Shown one piece after another: positions 1-11,865 of a stretch of 64,000 nucleotides of DNA. Both the position numbers and the translations under genes were made by a program. The DNA is from Hermatobates lingyangjiaoensis (taxonomy: Eukaryota > Arthropoda > Insecta > Hemiptera > Hermatobatidae): the NCBI GenBank assembly GCA_026182355.1, contig JAPFBL010000368.1, positions 62,001 through 126,000 on the forward strand, written 5' to 3'. The notes beneath the pieces were generated by a model. The model was given only the letters and a program-made list of their open reading frames with translations, searched no databases and was not told the DNA's origin. Position 1 is the stretch's first letter. Each line of letters opens with the position of its first letter.

Positions 1-11
1 TTACATCGAAG

Positions 12-239
12 TTAATCGAATAATTGCGAAAAAGCATATAAATCGAGGACCGGAGTGAGCATTGAACACAGGATGTACCTCTCCATCAGAGAGAACCTTG
101 CCAGTGGGTTACTCTTGCCCTCCTCAACAAGATGATGTAAAATCTCTGTATATTTCATCAAACAAACTTGAGTAAAAGAAAAACTTTTGAACTTAGTTAT
201 AAGAGTCTCTGTCACAACTCTGGCACAATGTTGTGCCAC
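12..239 (-). CDS. Unidentified open frame, 75 aa
   Basis: A 75-codon frame runs from an ATG at 239 to a stop at 12. I do not recognise the protein. It is mixed in composition rather than low-complexity, with a Cys- and Leu-rich middle, which is unusual among the random frames of this AT-rich window, so it could be an exon or an element fragment. Its first codons lie in an imperfect inverted repeat (about 197-245) that leads straight into the family-D ribozyme unit, so the ATG itself may be repeat-derived. No splice signals or partner exons could be assigned, and a chance ORF remains possible. Confidence 0.2.
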   Translation of the reverse strand: MAQHCARVVTETLITKFKSFSFTQVCLMKYTEILHHLVEEGKSNPLARFSLMERYILCSMLTPVLDLYAFSQLFD

Positions 240-395
240 AGACTCTTAAGCTTGGTTTTATGTCTGAAGAAGAACACTAAGTGTTCGAAACGCGTTGTAT
301 AAACTATTAAACTTGTTGAGACTATTTTATTAGTTTTTTACTCTTCAATGAGTAAATACCATATAATAACTGATTGCACTACTATAGAACATTAG
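200..395 (+). mobile_element. PLE pseudo-LTR, family D
   Basis: Single arm of a Penelope-like pseudo-LTR. It contains the cleanest ribozyme motif of the window (257-303), then a conserved tail through about 395 that recurs at 25425-25545 and, inverted, at 62284-62420. A short inverted repeat just upstream (about 197-245) may be the centre of a foldback whose other arm lies outside or has been lost. Confidence 0.6.
257..303 (+). ncRNA. Hammerhead-ribozyme-like motif, family D
   Basis: Stem I 257-263 pairs with 297-303 (7 bp, two G-U). CUGAAGA is at 264-270, an extra A at 271. Stem II GAACAC/GUGUUC is 272-277/281-286 with a UAA loop. GAAA is 287-290. Stem III is the zero-loop ACG/CGU at 290-295, with U296 as the expected cleavage base. 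All canonical core residues are present. The only deviation is the extra base after A9. Hammerheads are known in Penelope-like elements; that this copy is active is an inference. Confidence 0.8.
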
Positions 396-399
396 AATC

Positions 400-3300
400 A
401 AAAGTTTCTGGGAGTCAGCTGTGTAAAGTACAAAGGAATGGGTGGTATTTTGATATCGACACTTTTTTTTGCATTTTCAAATTACAAGGTACGATTTTGC
501 TAGTCACTAATTTTAAACTTCAATCCTAAGGCACATATATCAATTTTTTTATATATATAAATAAACAAACCTAAAACATCATGATTCGGTTTTTTTTATT
601 TTACTATAAGTATAATATAGTGATCGTGAAAAATTCGATCTCGGAATTTTGACGGAATAACTTCTTTTGAGATCCTTAAAATCATTTCATGATGGTTTTT
701 CCCAAATATGCATGATGGGAAAGACATTTTTTTTGCAAAGTGTGTTTTTAGACTTTTTTTCTATTAAACTAATTACACTAAATTCTCAAAATTTTGGCAA
801 AATCAAATTCAATAATTCAATAGTGATTAATTGGAAGCGACAAATTGAATACTCGAAATATTCTCAGAATTTTTAAAAGAACAGAGAAATATTTTTTTTC
901 AATATTTCAGAAGAGGGTGATTTTTTTATATAAAGATTTTATATAAAGATTGTTACAATTTCGATTCTGGTATATTTATTTAGAAATTGTAAATATTTAC
1001 TTTGAAAGGCACTTAAGATTGTATCTCTGTCTTCATTTACAGTATTTCACTATAAAAATGTAAACATTTTGACTTATCATTCAATCTAAACGATCGTGAG
1101 GAGAATACAAGTCATACCGTTTCACGGATGAAAACGAAATTATCTCCAAAAATAGAGCACTTTGTAAGATATGAGTTGAGGTAATTTTTGTCAAACTTAC
1201 TATGACCAAAAGCCGCTTTAGTACATGTTATGCTTTCAGAAAATGTTTTTGTGACGCTAAACGGCCCATTAAAGAATAGTGAATTTTACCAAAAAATTAA
1301 TCAGAAAATTAGCAATTTATAAAAAAAAAATTCGAGAGATTTTAATTACCTACCGCAAGCAGTAATACAGCTCTAAAAACTGAATATTTATCCTGGACTA
1401 ATTTTTTTAGTTGAATCGACTGAAATAAAATTGATATATAGAAGTTTAATGGAAAAAATTTGAAATGATTTAATGACTTAATATGAGATTTAAGAATAAA
1501 ATTTAACATGTAAAAAATCAGCGTCAATCAAACATATAATTTCTGATGCTTTCCATTATATGATGGATTTGTCTAACAAAAGTCTTTAAATCAATCTATA
1601 TACGTTGCACCCTTAAACAAAAATTAATATCCGATGTAGATTTTATTGTGTTTATGATTCATATCATTTTTTAGTAATATTGAAGTATAGGGAATGGATT
1701 CTTTCATTCTTTAGAAGAGGTGCTAGGTTGTTTGAGAAATATCAAGTTTTTTCACTATTCTAGTCTAATAGTTCATAGTTATTTTTTTATAAACTGGCAT
1801 TGAATTTAATTTGAATATGTAAAACTGATTGATTACAGGTATATTTTTTTCTCAATAAAAATTTGCAGCAAAATTATAACAGAATACAGGCACCCTGGAA
1901 AAAGCTGACACTTGCTCAGAGTAAACTGGATTTGTTTTTTCGACAAAGCGAAAGAAATGTAATTTTATAAAAAAAAACACTAGCATGTAATAAAATTCAA
2001 AGTGTCACAATTTTATAAATGATCAACAAGTAAATCATAATTCAAAATAGAAAACATTTTTTGAAAAATAATAAATGAAAGTATCCTATATTTAACATGC
2101 AAATTATAAAAAGAAATACATATTAAGCATTTTTATTTTTCCAATTAATTTCTTAATTAATGGTATTCTTCCTCATTAAAATTATGAAATAACAATAATA
2201 ATTAATTAAATTGTGTTTTAGAGAGTAAGATGCAAGGATTTCTGGCACCACTATATTGGGTAATCAGATAGAACTTCAAATAGACATAAAGTACATATTC
2301 ATGATTTAATCAAAGAAGGAATAAATGAAAGAAATATTCAAATTTTTAAAACAATAAAAAGGTATTTTTTGAATAAAATAAAAAAATGTATAGTTATGAT
2401 TGAATGTGACAGGTTTTTAGGAGATAGAAATCATTATATAGTAAACCAGTTTGATATTTTTTTACTTATAGCAAAATTAGAGTTTAGGCCTATCCTGATT
2501 TTATTAAAGTTGAGTTTGAACCACTTTAGATTTTTTTATAATAAACAATTTGTTTTCTATTTAATAAAGTAATGGATGTTTTAATGGAATCATTAAATGA
2601 AATGACTTGTGAATTATAACAATTAAATCTGGATGGCATTGCTTCGAGTGACACGTCATATGCTAGTCATTGGGATCATGTTCTCCGTCTTAATAACGCG
2701 TCGTATTGGTTTGAATAATTAACTCAAATATTTTTCATAGATTAGTTTCAAAAATAATTATTATCTTCAAGTTCACTTCAAACAGTAAGTAAAAAGTGGT
2801 TTTCAAAATATTTCTACATTATTTATCACTATTTCATTTGTTAATTATTAATTATCATCAAAATAATGAAAAAATTACCAAAGAGTAATTTTTAATCAAT
2901 ATGGCTGCTTTGCTTGGCTATAGGTCAGCGTCCTTTCATCTATTTCAAAGCAAGATTAAATTACATTTCCTTTGTAAGTTAGAAGTAATCTAAATAAAAT
3001 TTGATTTTAAACTAAACAAAAACGATTGAAGCTGTTAATATGTAATGAATTTAGAACAAAACACAAATTTTAACTGCTGCATATTAATGTTAACAAACTT
3101 TCGTTTGTTAGATTTAGTTACATTTTAAATTTATTTGTTAGATTAATGACAATTTGTTTAATATTAAACGTTTCATTTCATCAGAATACACTATTTGAAA
3201 TTTGAGACAAATATTAATAATTAACATAATTAAATGGTTCATAATCAGTTCTCTGTAAATTATAGCCCTTTGGAAATTTAATTTATGCTTATGTTGTAGT

Positions 3301-4430
3301 TTATACTGCTGAATTAATAGAATGTATTTAATGTTAATAACATTATTAGTAACATTGATGCAACAAATATGTCTTATTTTTTGGAGCCTAATCTATATAT
3401 TTATAAAACTCTGATGTCTTGTTTAAATACTTGCATACAGGTGAAAATTAGAATACCTTTTAATTCCAGTTTATGAAGAATTATTCATATAAATATTAAA
3501 GAAAACAGTAAGTAATATATTACTTTTCAAATAATGCATTAAAAAGAAAGGAGAATGAAAAATAAATTCTCTCAACATAGTTCTAGTTTTTATTTAAAAT
3601 AGTTTGTCAAACATTAATTTCTTAACGTGTTTGTTTTGTTTGGTAGTATTTAATACAAACTAAATAGTTTAGTTTATTCGTATTTAATACAAATAAAGAC
3701 TAAAGCATTATATTAGACATAATGATGTGAACATTTTGAATGCTACCACTTAACATTTAAACATTTGAATTTCAAATGATATTTTGATAGTAATCATTAT
3801 CATAGAACTGTTTTTCAGGTTACTCATCATTCTGTAATTTCTTGACCAAAAATAAAGGCCCTTAAACAAAAAGTCTTTTCAGAGTTAACATTAAAAAAAG
3901 GAAATAAATCATAACATAGGTGAGTTTCTTTTTTCCTTTTTCTAGATAATTCAGTATTTTATGAGTCTTTTTCTGATAAAGTTTTAATTTAAGGAAAGCA
4001 GGCTCGACTGGTAGTGGATTTTAAGAATATATTTTGCGAAAAAGGGATTGAATACTTTAATTGCTTTTATCAAATGATTTTCATTAGTTTTAGCAGTTGC
4101 TAAATTAAACCTCTTTAAGATGTTCAAGATATTTCCTTTAGCTAACTTATATTTGATCATAACTTTCATTAATATTTAATTAAATAATATATTCAAACGT
4201 TATATTAATTGTTACTATAATTAAAAGAGTTCAACGCATCCATAAAAAAATGTCAATATGAAAATTAAATATTAAAAGTTTGTTATACGAGTATAATAAC
4301 ATAATGAGATTAAAAAACAATTCTACATCAAAAATTAACCTGAAATGTTATATCAAGGTTTCATTAAAAGTCCCATTGGTGATTTATTTTGCAAAGTAAC
4401 TGTAACATTTGCAAATAACTTTTTATTCTT
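400..4430. other. AT-rich spacer without recognised genes
   Basis: Long AT-rich stretch with many stops in all frames. A fragment at about 590-655 resembles the 102-bp satellite of 19820-20410. A slightly more GC-rich island at 2630-2705 and another at 2900-2950 could not be identified. Nothing else can be supported. Confidence 0.5.
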
Positions 4431-4439
4431 TTATTTGAA

Positions 4440-5470
4440 AATCTTGATTGATTGATATTATTCAATCAAGATATTTTTTTATTGAAAAATCTTTTTCGTT
4501 TCTTTTATTTACTTTTCGTAATGAACATCACTTTTTACTTTACTGTGAGTAAAGTATTACCATAATACTTTCTTATATTCTTTTGTAAATTTGCTTAAAA
4601 TTCTTCTATTGTTGTTCTGTTTAATCATGTGTTCCTTCTCTTTATAGTTGTCACCGTTTTATATGCAAACCACTGTAGACCTTTTCTTTATTTACTAGTT
4701 CAAAATCGAAGAAGAATAACGCAGAGAGTAAAGAACACACTTACTAACTGAAAAAAAAATTATAGCTGAGATATTCATAGATTTATATGATTTGAGGTCT
4801 CTAAAATGTGAAAGATTTTGAGGAGATCAAACAGTAAAAATGTGAAAGATTTTGTGGAAACAAAAATCATTTTGTTGTTAAACAGTTAAATATTTTTTCT
4901 TATAGTAAAGTTGAGTGTAAGTAACTCCAGATTTTTTAATTTACAGCATTAATCATTATTATTTAAATACATTTGATATTCTAAATCTTAATTGAAATTT
5001 TTTTTGCTGAAAAATCTTTGTGGTTTCATTTATTTACTTTTCGTAATGAACATCACTTTTTACTTTACTGAAAATAAAATATCACCGTATTGAACAAATT
5101 ATATGCTGAGATTTGGATGGATTTATATGACTTGAGGTACCAAAAGTGTGAAAAATTTTGTGGAAACAAAGATCATTATGTTGTTAAACAGATATGTTTT
5201 TCTTTATGGTAAAGTTAAGTGTAAGCCACTCCAATTTTTTTTAAATTACAGCATTGAGCATTACTACATAATTAAATATATTTGATATTCCAAATAAAAC
5301 CAGTGAATAGAAGAAAAACATATCAATTTTTTTTCTAATTAATTTGTTTCCTTATAGTAAAGTTGAGTGTAGGCCACTCCAGATTTTTTTTTAAATATAT
5401 TTGATATTCTAAATTATATCAGTAATGAGGAGAAAAACAAATTAAATTTCTTTCTGATTAATTTGTAGCT
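4440..5470. repeat. Duplicated AT-rich block, two to three imperfect copies
   Basis: The segment at about 4483-4550 recurs at about 5009-5075. The segment at 4764-4990 recurs at 5101-5300, and its latter part again at 5345-5420. Copies differ by substitutions and indels, so these are old local duplications. Short pieces (a TTTACTTTACTG core followed by a diverged TTATATG/TTTGAGGT core) relate it to the 102-bp satellite at 19820-20410. Confidence 0.6.
4617..4765 (-). mobile_element. Family E' PLE fragment
   Basis: About 140 bp matches 7596-7740, the outer part of the family-E' pseudo-LTR (ending near an ACACACTTAC segment). The ribozyme-bearing part is missing here, so this is a truncated copy inside the duplicated block. 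Confidence 0.5.
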
Positions 5471-5835
5471 ATTAATTGAAACAATATTTTTGTTTACTTT
5501 ATGCCAGTTTGAGATAAACCATGCCATTTTTTTTTCTATATTTTCATTATTTAAACCAAAAGGTGTGGTAAATATTTAAAAGCATATGAACGAGAAAAAG
5601 ACACGTCAATAAATGGATGGTATGAAATAAAGGCGTTTGGCGAGGGAATTGTGGCTGTTTTGCATACTTAAACACGCCACACTATGATTTATTGGTATGA
5701 AGGGTTTGCCAAAACAACCTCCCATGCTTTCCCTTCTCTTGTTTTTCACATTAGTTTGTTTTTTTTTTCAAGAAACGAATCTCTTCATTGTGCTATAAAC
5801 ATTAAAGGTGGTTGTGGTTATGTTAATTCACAACT

Positions 5836-6203
5836 GGGGCCAAGGTAACTAAATGGCTTGCGTTCTCGTCTCTCGATTGGTAGATCCTGTGTTCGATTCG
5901 TACTCTAACCTCGATTTTTTTCATCGAGAAAGAAAAAAAAATTGATCAGCTTATTTCTCGGAGAGGATGTTAAGTCGTCAATTTCGAATCTGTGCGATAT
6001 CAGATATTCTTAAAAAATCCCTACTTCTAAATACACTTCTTGTGTTAGGCAAAATTTAGAACTCCCAATGTTGAATCAACCAGGTAAAATGTCTCACTCA
6101 TTAATCAAATGGGTGCCAAATAATAAATGAGCCACACTTTTCACCACTGAAACATCACTAAAAGTCCAAAACCTACAAGTTTGGGTATTGAGAAAAAAAA
6201 AAG
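5836..6203 (+). mobile_element. tRNA-derived SINE, tail type 2
   Basis: Degenerate tRNA-like head: A-box-like segment near 5843-5860 and B-box-like GTTCGATTCG at 5892-5901. Then comes the conserved SINE body (CTCGGAGAGGATGTTAAGTCG-like region, TCCCTACT-TCTAAATACACTT block), and a tail containing GGGTGCCAAATAATAAATG shared with 47551-47570 and, inverted, 37650-37675. It ends in an A run near 6192-6203. Confidence 0.75.
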
Positions 6204-6237
6204 ATAATTCAAATCCAAAGGTATACCTAATATATTA

Positions 6238-6239
6238 AT

Positions 6240-6271
<32 letters not shown>

Positions 6272-6300
6272 AAAGTTAATATAATATAATAATATAATAT
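6238..6300. repeat. (TA)n microsatellite
   Basis: Interrupted TA dinucleotide run followed by TAATA-type repeats. Unlike most TA runs in this window, no foldback element is attached to it. Confidence 0.8.
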
Positions 6301-7490
6301 AAATAATGCTAATAATAATGAAGGTTTATTCTCTCTTATCTCCCCAAATTTCTGAAATATTGCATATAATATAAGTTAAATTGATAGAATAAATAATTTA
6401 AATTCTGGAAAGTTATTGAACTTTGTTTCACTATTAAGTAATAGTAATATTTGCGATGAATATCTTAATTGTTTTTCTTATTATACATTTATGAAAACGA
6501 GGTTAAGTTAACAGTTTATTAGGAGTTAAAATTTAAAACATCAAACTCTTAGAATAAGAAATCCTGACTCTTGGAGTCTTACTCATCCTCATTGATATTT
6601 TGTTTTTAAATGAACATCAAATACGCAAAATTAAATAACAAACTATTTTTTATTTAGTATAAAAAACCTAAAGGAAATTTTATGCCTTGAAAATAACATA
6701 TAAATTCATCAAGAGATATCTATTACGGTGATTGTGTTTTGTTTCTGACAAGAGTTGTTTTTTTTTGTTATTTTATAAAATATTGAAGAGTGGGTCACTC
6801 ACTGCTAACAACAGAGCTGATAAGACCTCGCATTTGTTGAGTTGTTATTAGTAGAATGGAGCAGAGTGGACTAGCACAATAAATAATCCCGTCAATTCCC
6901 ATCCCCTTCTTCAAACCATAACACACTTTTCACAAGCCTTTTATGATTTATCTTTCAACTCATGTAATAAAGTTGTAAAATGTCTGATTATATCTAATAG
7001 TTTAACTTATTATATGTTGTTAATAGTTTTCATTTTTCTTATCTGGAAAACTTGATGAAAAATTATTAAACTTTCAGAAATTCCAGCTGAAGTATTATTT
7101 CTTGTTTACAAATTCTCTGGCTTGAACTAAAATCTCTTGTATTTAATAACATCAATTTAAAAGATTTGTTTAAAAAAAATATTACTACTGTTTTGTTCCA
7201 ATTTTAATAAACAATCTCTTATTGCCTTTCTTTATTATTATTTTTATAAAATTTAAACAATTATTGATCTTCATCATTCCTTTCTACTTATTAATAAAAA
7301 AGCAAAACTTTTTTGTTTTTTTACTATATTACATTCTATAGTAAATTAAACCCCCCAAATTGGATTACCTTAATTTGGTAAATTATTTAATCTGGCATAA
7401 TTTTAACTCCCTGGAATAATTTAAATTTCTCTGAATAATGTAAGTTTTTCGTAGCACCGTTATGATGTGTGCTGTATGTTAAGCTCTTAT
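6300..7490. other. AT-rich spacer, nothing recognised
   Basis: No coding frame, repeat or RNA gene can be supported here. Confidence 0.4.
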
Positions 7491-7499
7491 ACTTTATGT

Positions 7500-7815
7500 A
7501 AGTGCTCTGTTTGTATAAATTTTTTTCATTTTTAGGATTCATTTTCCAAAATTTTTGTATATTCTTTAGTAAATTTGCTTAAAATTCTTTAATTCTGTTT
7601 AATCATGTGTTCCTTCTCTTTATAGTTGTCACCGTTTTCCATCAAACCACTGTAGATCTTTTCTTTATTCACGAGTTCAAAATCCAAGAAGAGTAACATA
7701 CAGAGTAATGAGACATACTTACAAACTGAAATTTTTGGGTAATCCATCTTGAGGAGAAAAGGAAAGGGACACCAAGCACGTCGTAGACACAACGGTAAGA
7801 AACCCGTTTGTTTGT
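7500..7815 (-). mobile_element. PLE pseudo-LTR, family E', single arm
   Basis: Matches the E' arms at 36190-36330 and 63795-63925: the outer segment (7596-7710), a degraded hammerhead region on the minus strand at about 7724-7775 (CTCAAGA in place of CTGAAGA, GGAU/AUCC-like stem II), and then the CCAAGCACGTCGTAGACAC segment. The core has lost G5, so this copy should be catalytically dead. Confidence 0.6.
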
Positions 7816-8135
7816 TTGTTTTTTTTTTTAAATATCGTATAACTATTTGTATGGAACAGAAAATCGTATCAGTTAACTTCTATCATACTGTTTGGTGAGC
7901 AACCGAAGTGAGTACTTAGTTTGTTTATACTTAGGTGAGAAGTAAAAGGCCCTCGTGGATAGGACATCCGAATTCCAATGAGTCGGTGTCAGATTAATGG
8001 TTAGGCCACCATTAATAGTATCGTAGTTATCAAAACATGTCGATCGAGTTAGCAAAGCTGTTTAATTTATGTTAATAACACTTCATGAAGTGCTTCATCC
8101 TCTCTAGGTACGCCTACTTTCCCTATCTCAGTCGG

Positions 8136-8395
8136 CAAAGACGTATGTTCAGCTTCCTTAATCATTGATTACGCTGACATGGTGACTTGATCCATGAAAC
8201 CCCTGACCTCACCTCGGCATCAAAGACGTGTGTTCAGTTTCCTTAATCATTGATTACGCTGACATGGTGACTTGATCCATGAAACCTCTGACCTCACCTC
8301 AGCATCAAAGACGTGTGTTCAGTTTCCTTAATCATTGATTACACTGACATGGTGACTCAGACCATGAAAGCTGACCTCACCTTGGCATCATAAAC
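8136..8395. repeat. 85-bp tandem repeat, three copies, tRNA-like
   Basis: CAAAGACG starts at 8136, 8221 and 8306, giving an exact 85-bp period, and a diverged fourth copy trails off at about 8390-8440. Each unit contains a segment resembling a pol III A box (GGTGACTTGATCCATGAAA) and one resembling a B box (GTGTTCAGTTTCC). The spacing and length resemble a tRNA of the long-variable-arm size class or a tRNA-derived SINE head in tandem. Confidence 0.75.
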
Positions 8396-8634
8396 CATTG
8401 ATTATTTGGTTTCTTAGTCGATAAAGCCACTCATCTGATTGTGCGTTCGCTTAAGCTGCAATTAGGCAATACACTAATTATATAAGAAACATTTTTTGAA
8501 TATTTAGTAACCAGTTTTATTGAGAATAATATTTTTATATTTTCTGCTACTACTATATTTGATCAGCTACTAAGAAGTACTGGGTTCAATAAAAGTCTAA
8601 TTCAAAAAATTAAGAATAATTAAAAGTTCTATCC

Positions 8635-8757
8635 TAGTGCTCGGCCAATAAGACATGTGTTCTATTTTCTTAACCATTGATTAAGCAGACAAGGTGGCTT
8701 AGTCGATAAGGTCACTAACCTCATATCGAACACATTATCATGTGTTCAGTTCCCTTT
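8635..8757 (+). repeat. Diverged tRNA-like unit related to the 85-bp array
   Basis: Contains GGTGGCTTAGTCGATAAGG (A-box-like) followed about 35 bp later by TGTGTTCAGTTCCC (B-box-like). It shares the ACCATTGATTAAGC segment with the array at 8136-8395. It is probably the least decayed version of the tRNA-like unit. Confidence 0.5.
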
Positions 8758-9274
8758 AAAACTTACCACAGGATAATGTTTAAAATTTACTATAGGATAT
8801 AGCAGAAATGTCCCATTTATAGGGTTACAGATTTACAAAACCATTTAAAAAGTCCTAATAAATATTGCAGATATAATTTAACTTATAACCTATTTAAATA
8901 AATATCGCACTAATAATTTATTTTTTTGTATGTATAAATGTATTGTATGTTGTAATGTATAAATCTCATAATTTTATATATTTGCATGGCAGTTTTTTCT
9001 TAATATTCTACGAGTTTTAAAACTCGAAATTTGGAAGAACGTACAAGGAAAGGTGGTAAATTTTCATAAAAGTATTATATGAAGGGTTAATGCATATAAA
9101 TATATTGAAATATAGTCTTAATAAAAATCTCCTGATTACTTGATTCTCATAAAATTATTAATTATTTTAAAATCAAGATAGATAAAATGAAACTTAACAA
9201 AACTAAAGGTTTTTAAGAATATTATTATAAAGATTTGTTGGTTTAATTTTCTTTAAGTTGGTTTTATAGGAAGA

Positions 9275-9400
9275 TCTAAAGAGATCTCCTTCCTCGTCTC
9301 TTCATTAAAACTATAAAGCTTATCACCAATATTGCTAGCCGACATGTTTCGAATGTACCACATTCATCATCAGGACAATAATGAATAATGTTTTATTCCA
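9275..9400 (-). mobile_element. PLE family J fragment (ribozyme plus ORF start)
   Basis: Minus-strand copy of the J pseudo-LTR: ribozyme motif 9338-9375, then an open frame beginning at the ATG (9344-9342) whose first residues MSASNIGDKLYSFNEETRKE match the J copies at 16996 and 49658. It is truncated after about 25 codons. Confidence 0.65.
9338..9375 (-). ncRNA. Hammerhead-ribozyme-like motif, family J
   Basis: On the minus strand: stem I GUC with GGC, CUGAUGA, extra U, stem II GAAUGU with ACAUUC, GAAA, then a zero-loop ACA/UGU stem III and C as cleavage base. The AUG of the downstream frame is contained in stem III. Confidence 0.7.
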
Positions 9401-10426
9401 GGACATTTGGATAATGTTTTAAATGTGATATCGCTCCCCTCTCTTAAGAAGGCATTTAAACATTTGGGCCAACTTTTATTGTCTTATTTGAAAAACATTT
9501 TCGAAATGTTTCGAATTAAGTATCCTATATTCCCTTCTATCTTACAGATGTTTATGTACACTTACAAACAACAGACTATGAATTTTATAAATTTTTCAAT
9601 ATATTTTATTCTATCAAGGTTCATCTCTTAACAGTTAATTGTTATCTAGAGTTAAAACTAATAGTCTCTTAAATAGATTGAAATTGAAAAGTTCTTGAGA
9701 ATTACGAATCAGATTTAATCAAATAATTACTTCTGACAAATATTTTGCATGAATCCAATAAATATGCTATTAAGTGAATAGGTGACGATCCGTTAATTTG
9801 AATATTCATCGATATTCTGACCTTTTGGTATTCGTTTAGATACTATCTATCTTCTCACGGATTTAGTTCATGCAAATTTAGTTTTGGTCTATCAGAAAAC
9901 TAGTTACAATATTAATTAATTGAAAATAATTAACGATTAATATGTACAACTTGTAGACACAGTTCATGAACAACTGTATATTTCAAATTATAAATGCTCT
10001 ATATACACGATGAAAGGGCTTTTTAATCCCAGTTATGTGTTAAGATACTACAAACCCTTATTCAGCAAATCTTTTGTACTTCTCACCTATAAAAACACAT
10101 TCTGATAATTAAGTCAATATTTAACTTCCCTACCAATAAATACTAAGTACAATTGTTTATTGTTGATAATGTTTAAATAAATAAAAATATATAAGATGTT
10201 TAAACTGGCATAAATTAAATGGTTAAATTGAACTTGTTATGCCTAATTTTTATAGCATCTATATAGAAACTTTTTTTTGTTAGTGAGTATATTTGAATGT
10301 GATCTATGTTTAAAATTTTTTATGTACACTTTTATGATCAATGTAATAGTTTCCCAACAACATATTACTGTGCTCCAATTTAAATGAACTCAAGATTAAC
10401 TTATTCTTCCAATACTCTGTCTCTCT

Positions 10427-10435
10427 CCCCCTCCC

Positions 10436-10490
<55 letters not shown>
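10427..10490. repeat. (C)n(CT)n microsatellite
   Basis: A C run of about 14 followed by about 20 CT dinucleotides, in a pyrimidine-rich context continuing to about 10510. Confidence 0.9.
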
Positions 10491-10497
<7 letters not shown>

Positions 10498-10671
10498 TTC
10501 TTTTTCACTTTCTTTACCCTTCTTAGATGTCCTGATCCATAGTTTACCTAAAGGGTTACGCTTAGTGAAAACCTAAGAATGTACTTGCATATGTTAACTT
10601 TTATTTTTCCCATCCAAAAAATGTTAAAATTTCTATTTTTAGAAATATGTTTTTGAAGGCGTTGAGATAGA

Positions 10672-11278
10672 ACTCTCCTGAATTCCTTAATGAAGAGATT
10701 AACAACATTAGGTCAATTGCCCTTTCATTAAAATACCCCTCCTCTTATATCGATTTAGCTTTGAAGGGTGCTAAAAAAACTTTCTCTTATATTTGAACAG
10801 AGCCCCGTTTATTATCAAATTCTATAGTTTTATCGTATCATGAGTCATTGGACCTCTTCCTAGGCTTGCGTGGCAACTTGATTTTAATACAGTATTTTCT
10901 AATGGTAATAACGTGGGCAATATGTTAATAAAAAAACTCTCGCAGGGAACTGGAGTACGGTGGTATTTATAAAATTGTGTGCAAAAATTGCCATAACATT
11001 TATATTGGTCAAACTCGTAAATCTTTAAAGACACGTGTAAAATAACATCAATACAATGTAAGTAGACAGGAAAACAGTAGTGCCTTATTCTTGCATATAA
11101 ACAATGGAAATCATCATATTGATTGGACAGAAGCTAAATTTATTACCTATGAAAAATCGATGCTGTTAAGAAATATTATTGAATCATCGCTAATTAAATT
11201 TAATAGATCAAATATTACAAACATTAGTAACGGTTTAGTAACGAAGGCAATAGTCTCATGGAAGAGGGTTGACAGCTA
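10672..11278 (+). pseudogene. PLE RT-endonuclease C-terminus, family A (broken)
   Basis: Remnant of a Penelope-like protein. The frame from about 10675 reads as the RT-EN linker (a Glu/Asn/Ile/Leu-rich helix region) until a stop near 10796. A second frame carries the GIY-YIG endonuclease: GIY at about 10963-10971, a C-x2-C zinc pair, YIG at about 11002-11010 and the following Q-T-R. A TAA interrupts it at about 11042, and the frame then runs from about 11045 to the stop at 11276-11278. It is followed by a 3' untranslated segment (11279-11448) and the family-A ribozyme, the same order as at 48480-48690. The GIY-YIG motifs are unambiguous; the frames show it is dead. Confidence 0.8.
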
Positions 11279-11448
11279 GCGATAGTTTTTTACTTTCTCT
11301 TACTGTACTCCTTTGTTTACCCAAACATTCCTCCCTGGACTATTGTCCTGTCCTGCCCTTTACACCTTTTAAAATACCACTCTTCTCTCCCACTCCTCTC
11401 AACCCCTCACCAGATGTGTCGTGCATCTAGTGTTTCAGTTAGGTTTTT

Positions 11449-11492
11449 GACTCTGACGAAGACCGCCTTGTTACGGTTGAAAAATCTTAGTC
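11449..11492 (+). ncRNA. Hammerhead-ribozyme-like motif, family A
   Basis: Stem I GACU (11449-11452) with AGUC (11489-11492), CUGACGA 11453-11459, extra A, stem II GACCG/CGGUU, GAAA 11479-11482. Stem III carries a G-to-A change relative to other A copies, weakening AGA/UCU. It lies directly downstream of the family-A endonuclease frame, placing the ribozyme in the PLE 3' pseudo-LTR. Flanked by (TA)n at 11525. Confidence 0.7.
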
Positions 11493-11579
11493 TTTTTTCC
11501 CTTTTTCAGATTGTGGTTTGATCATATATATATATATATATATATATATTTGCTATAAAATCGGAAAGACGATCTAAAC

Positions 11580-11690
11580 TGGACACAAACACACTTACAA
11601 ACTCAAATTTTCTGGCAATCCAACTTCAGGAAAAGAAGAGAGATGGAGACCAAGTACGTTGTAGGCGAAACACCAAGTGAGTATATATAT
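11580..11690 (-). mobile_element. Family E' PLE arm between two (TA)n runs
   Basis: Minus-strand E' sequence: ACACTTAC and AACTCAAATTT segments, ribozyme-like region about 11603-11631 (CTGAAG core with decayed stem II), then CCAAGTACGTTGTAGGCG. (TA)n at 11525-11550 and 11685-11698 bound it. Confidence 0.6.
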
Positions 11691-11865
11691 ATATATATAA
11701 ATTAAATTAGTTCAAAATTAATAAATCATTTGATATGAGTAAAAATGCACAAATAAGAAAAGACAAACACTTTTGTGACTGTACGTGTCAGTCATTTCTT
11801 ATTTGTGAGTTTTTACACATATTGAATGATACTTGTGTACTTATATATTACTATTGATCAAATTA

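Noticed and set aside
667..876. Short ORFs in AT-rich DNA (for example 667-876, 1342-1527, 2369-2572, 9407-9631, 28988-29191, 41220-41456)
   Set aside because: Low-complexity Phe/Ile/Lys/Asn translations with no domains, typical of chance frames in AT-rich DNA.
8136..8395. CRISPR array
   Set aside because: The 85-bp units are contiguous and repeat over their whole length, with no unique spacers; the sequence is eukaryotic.
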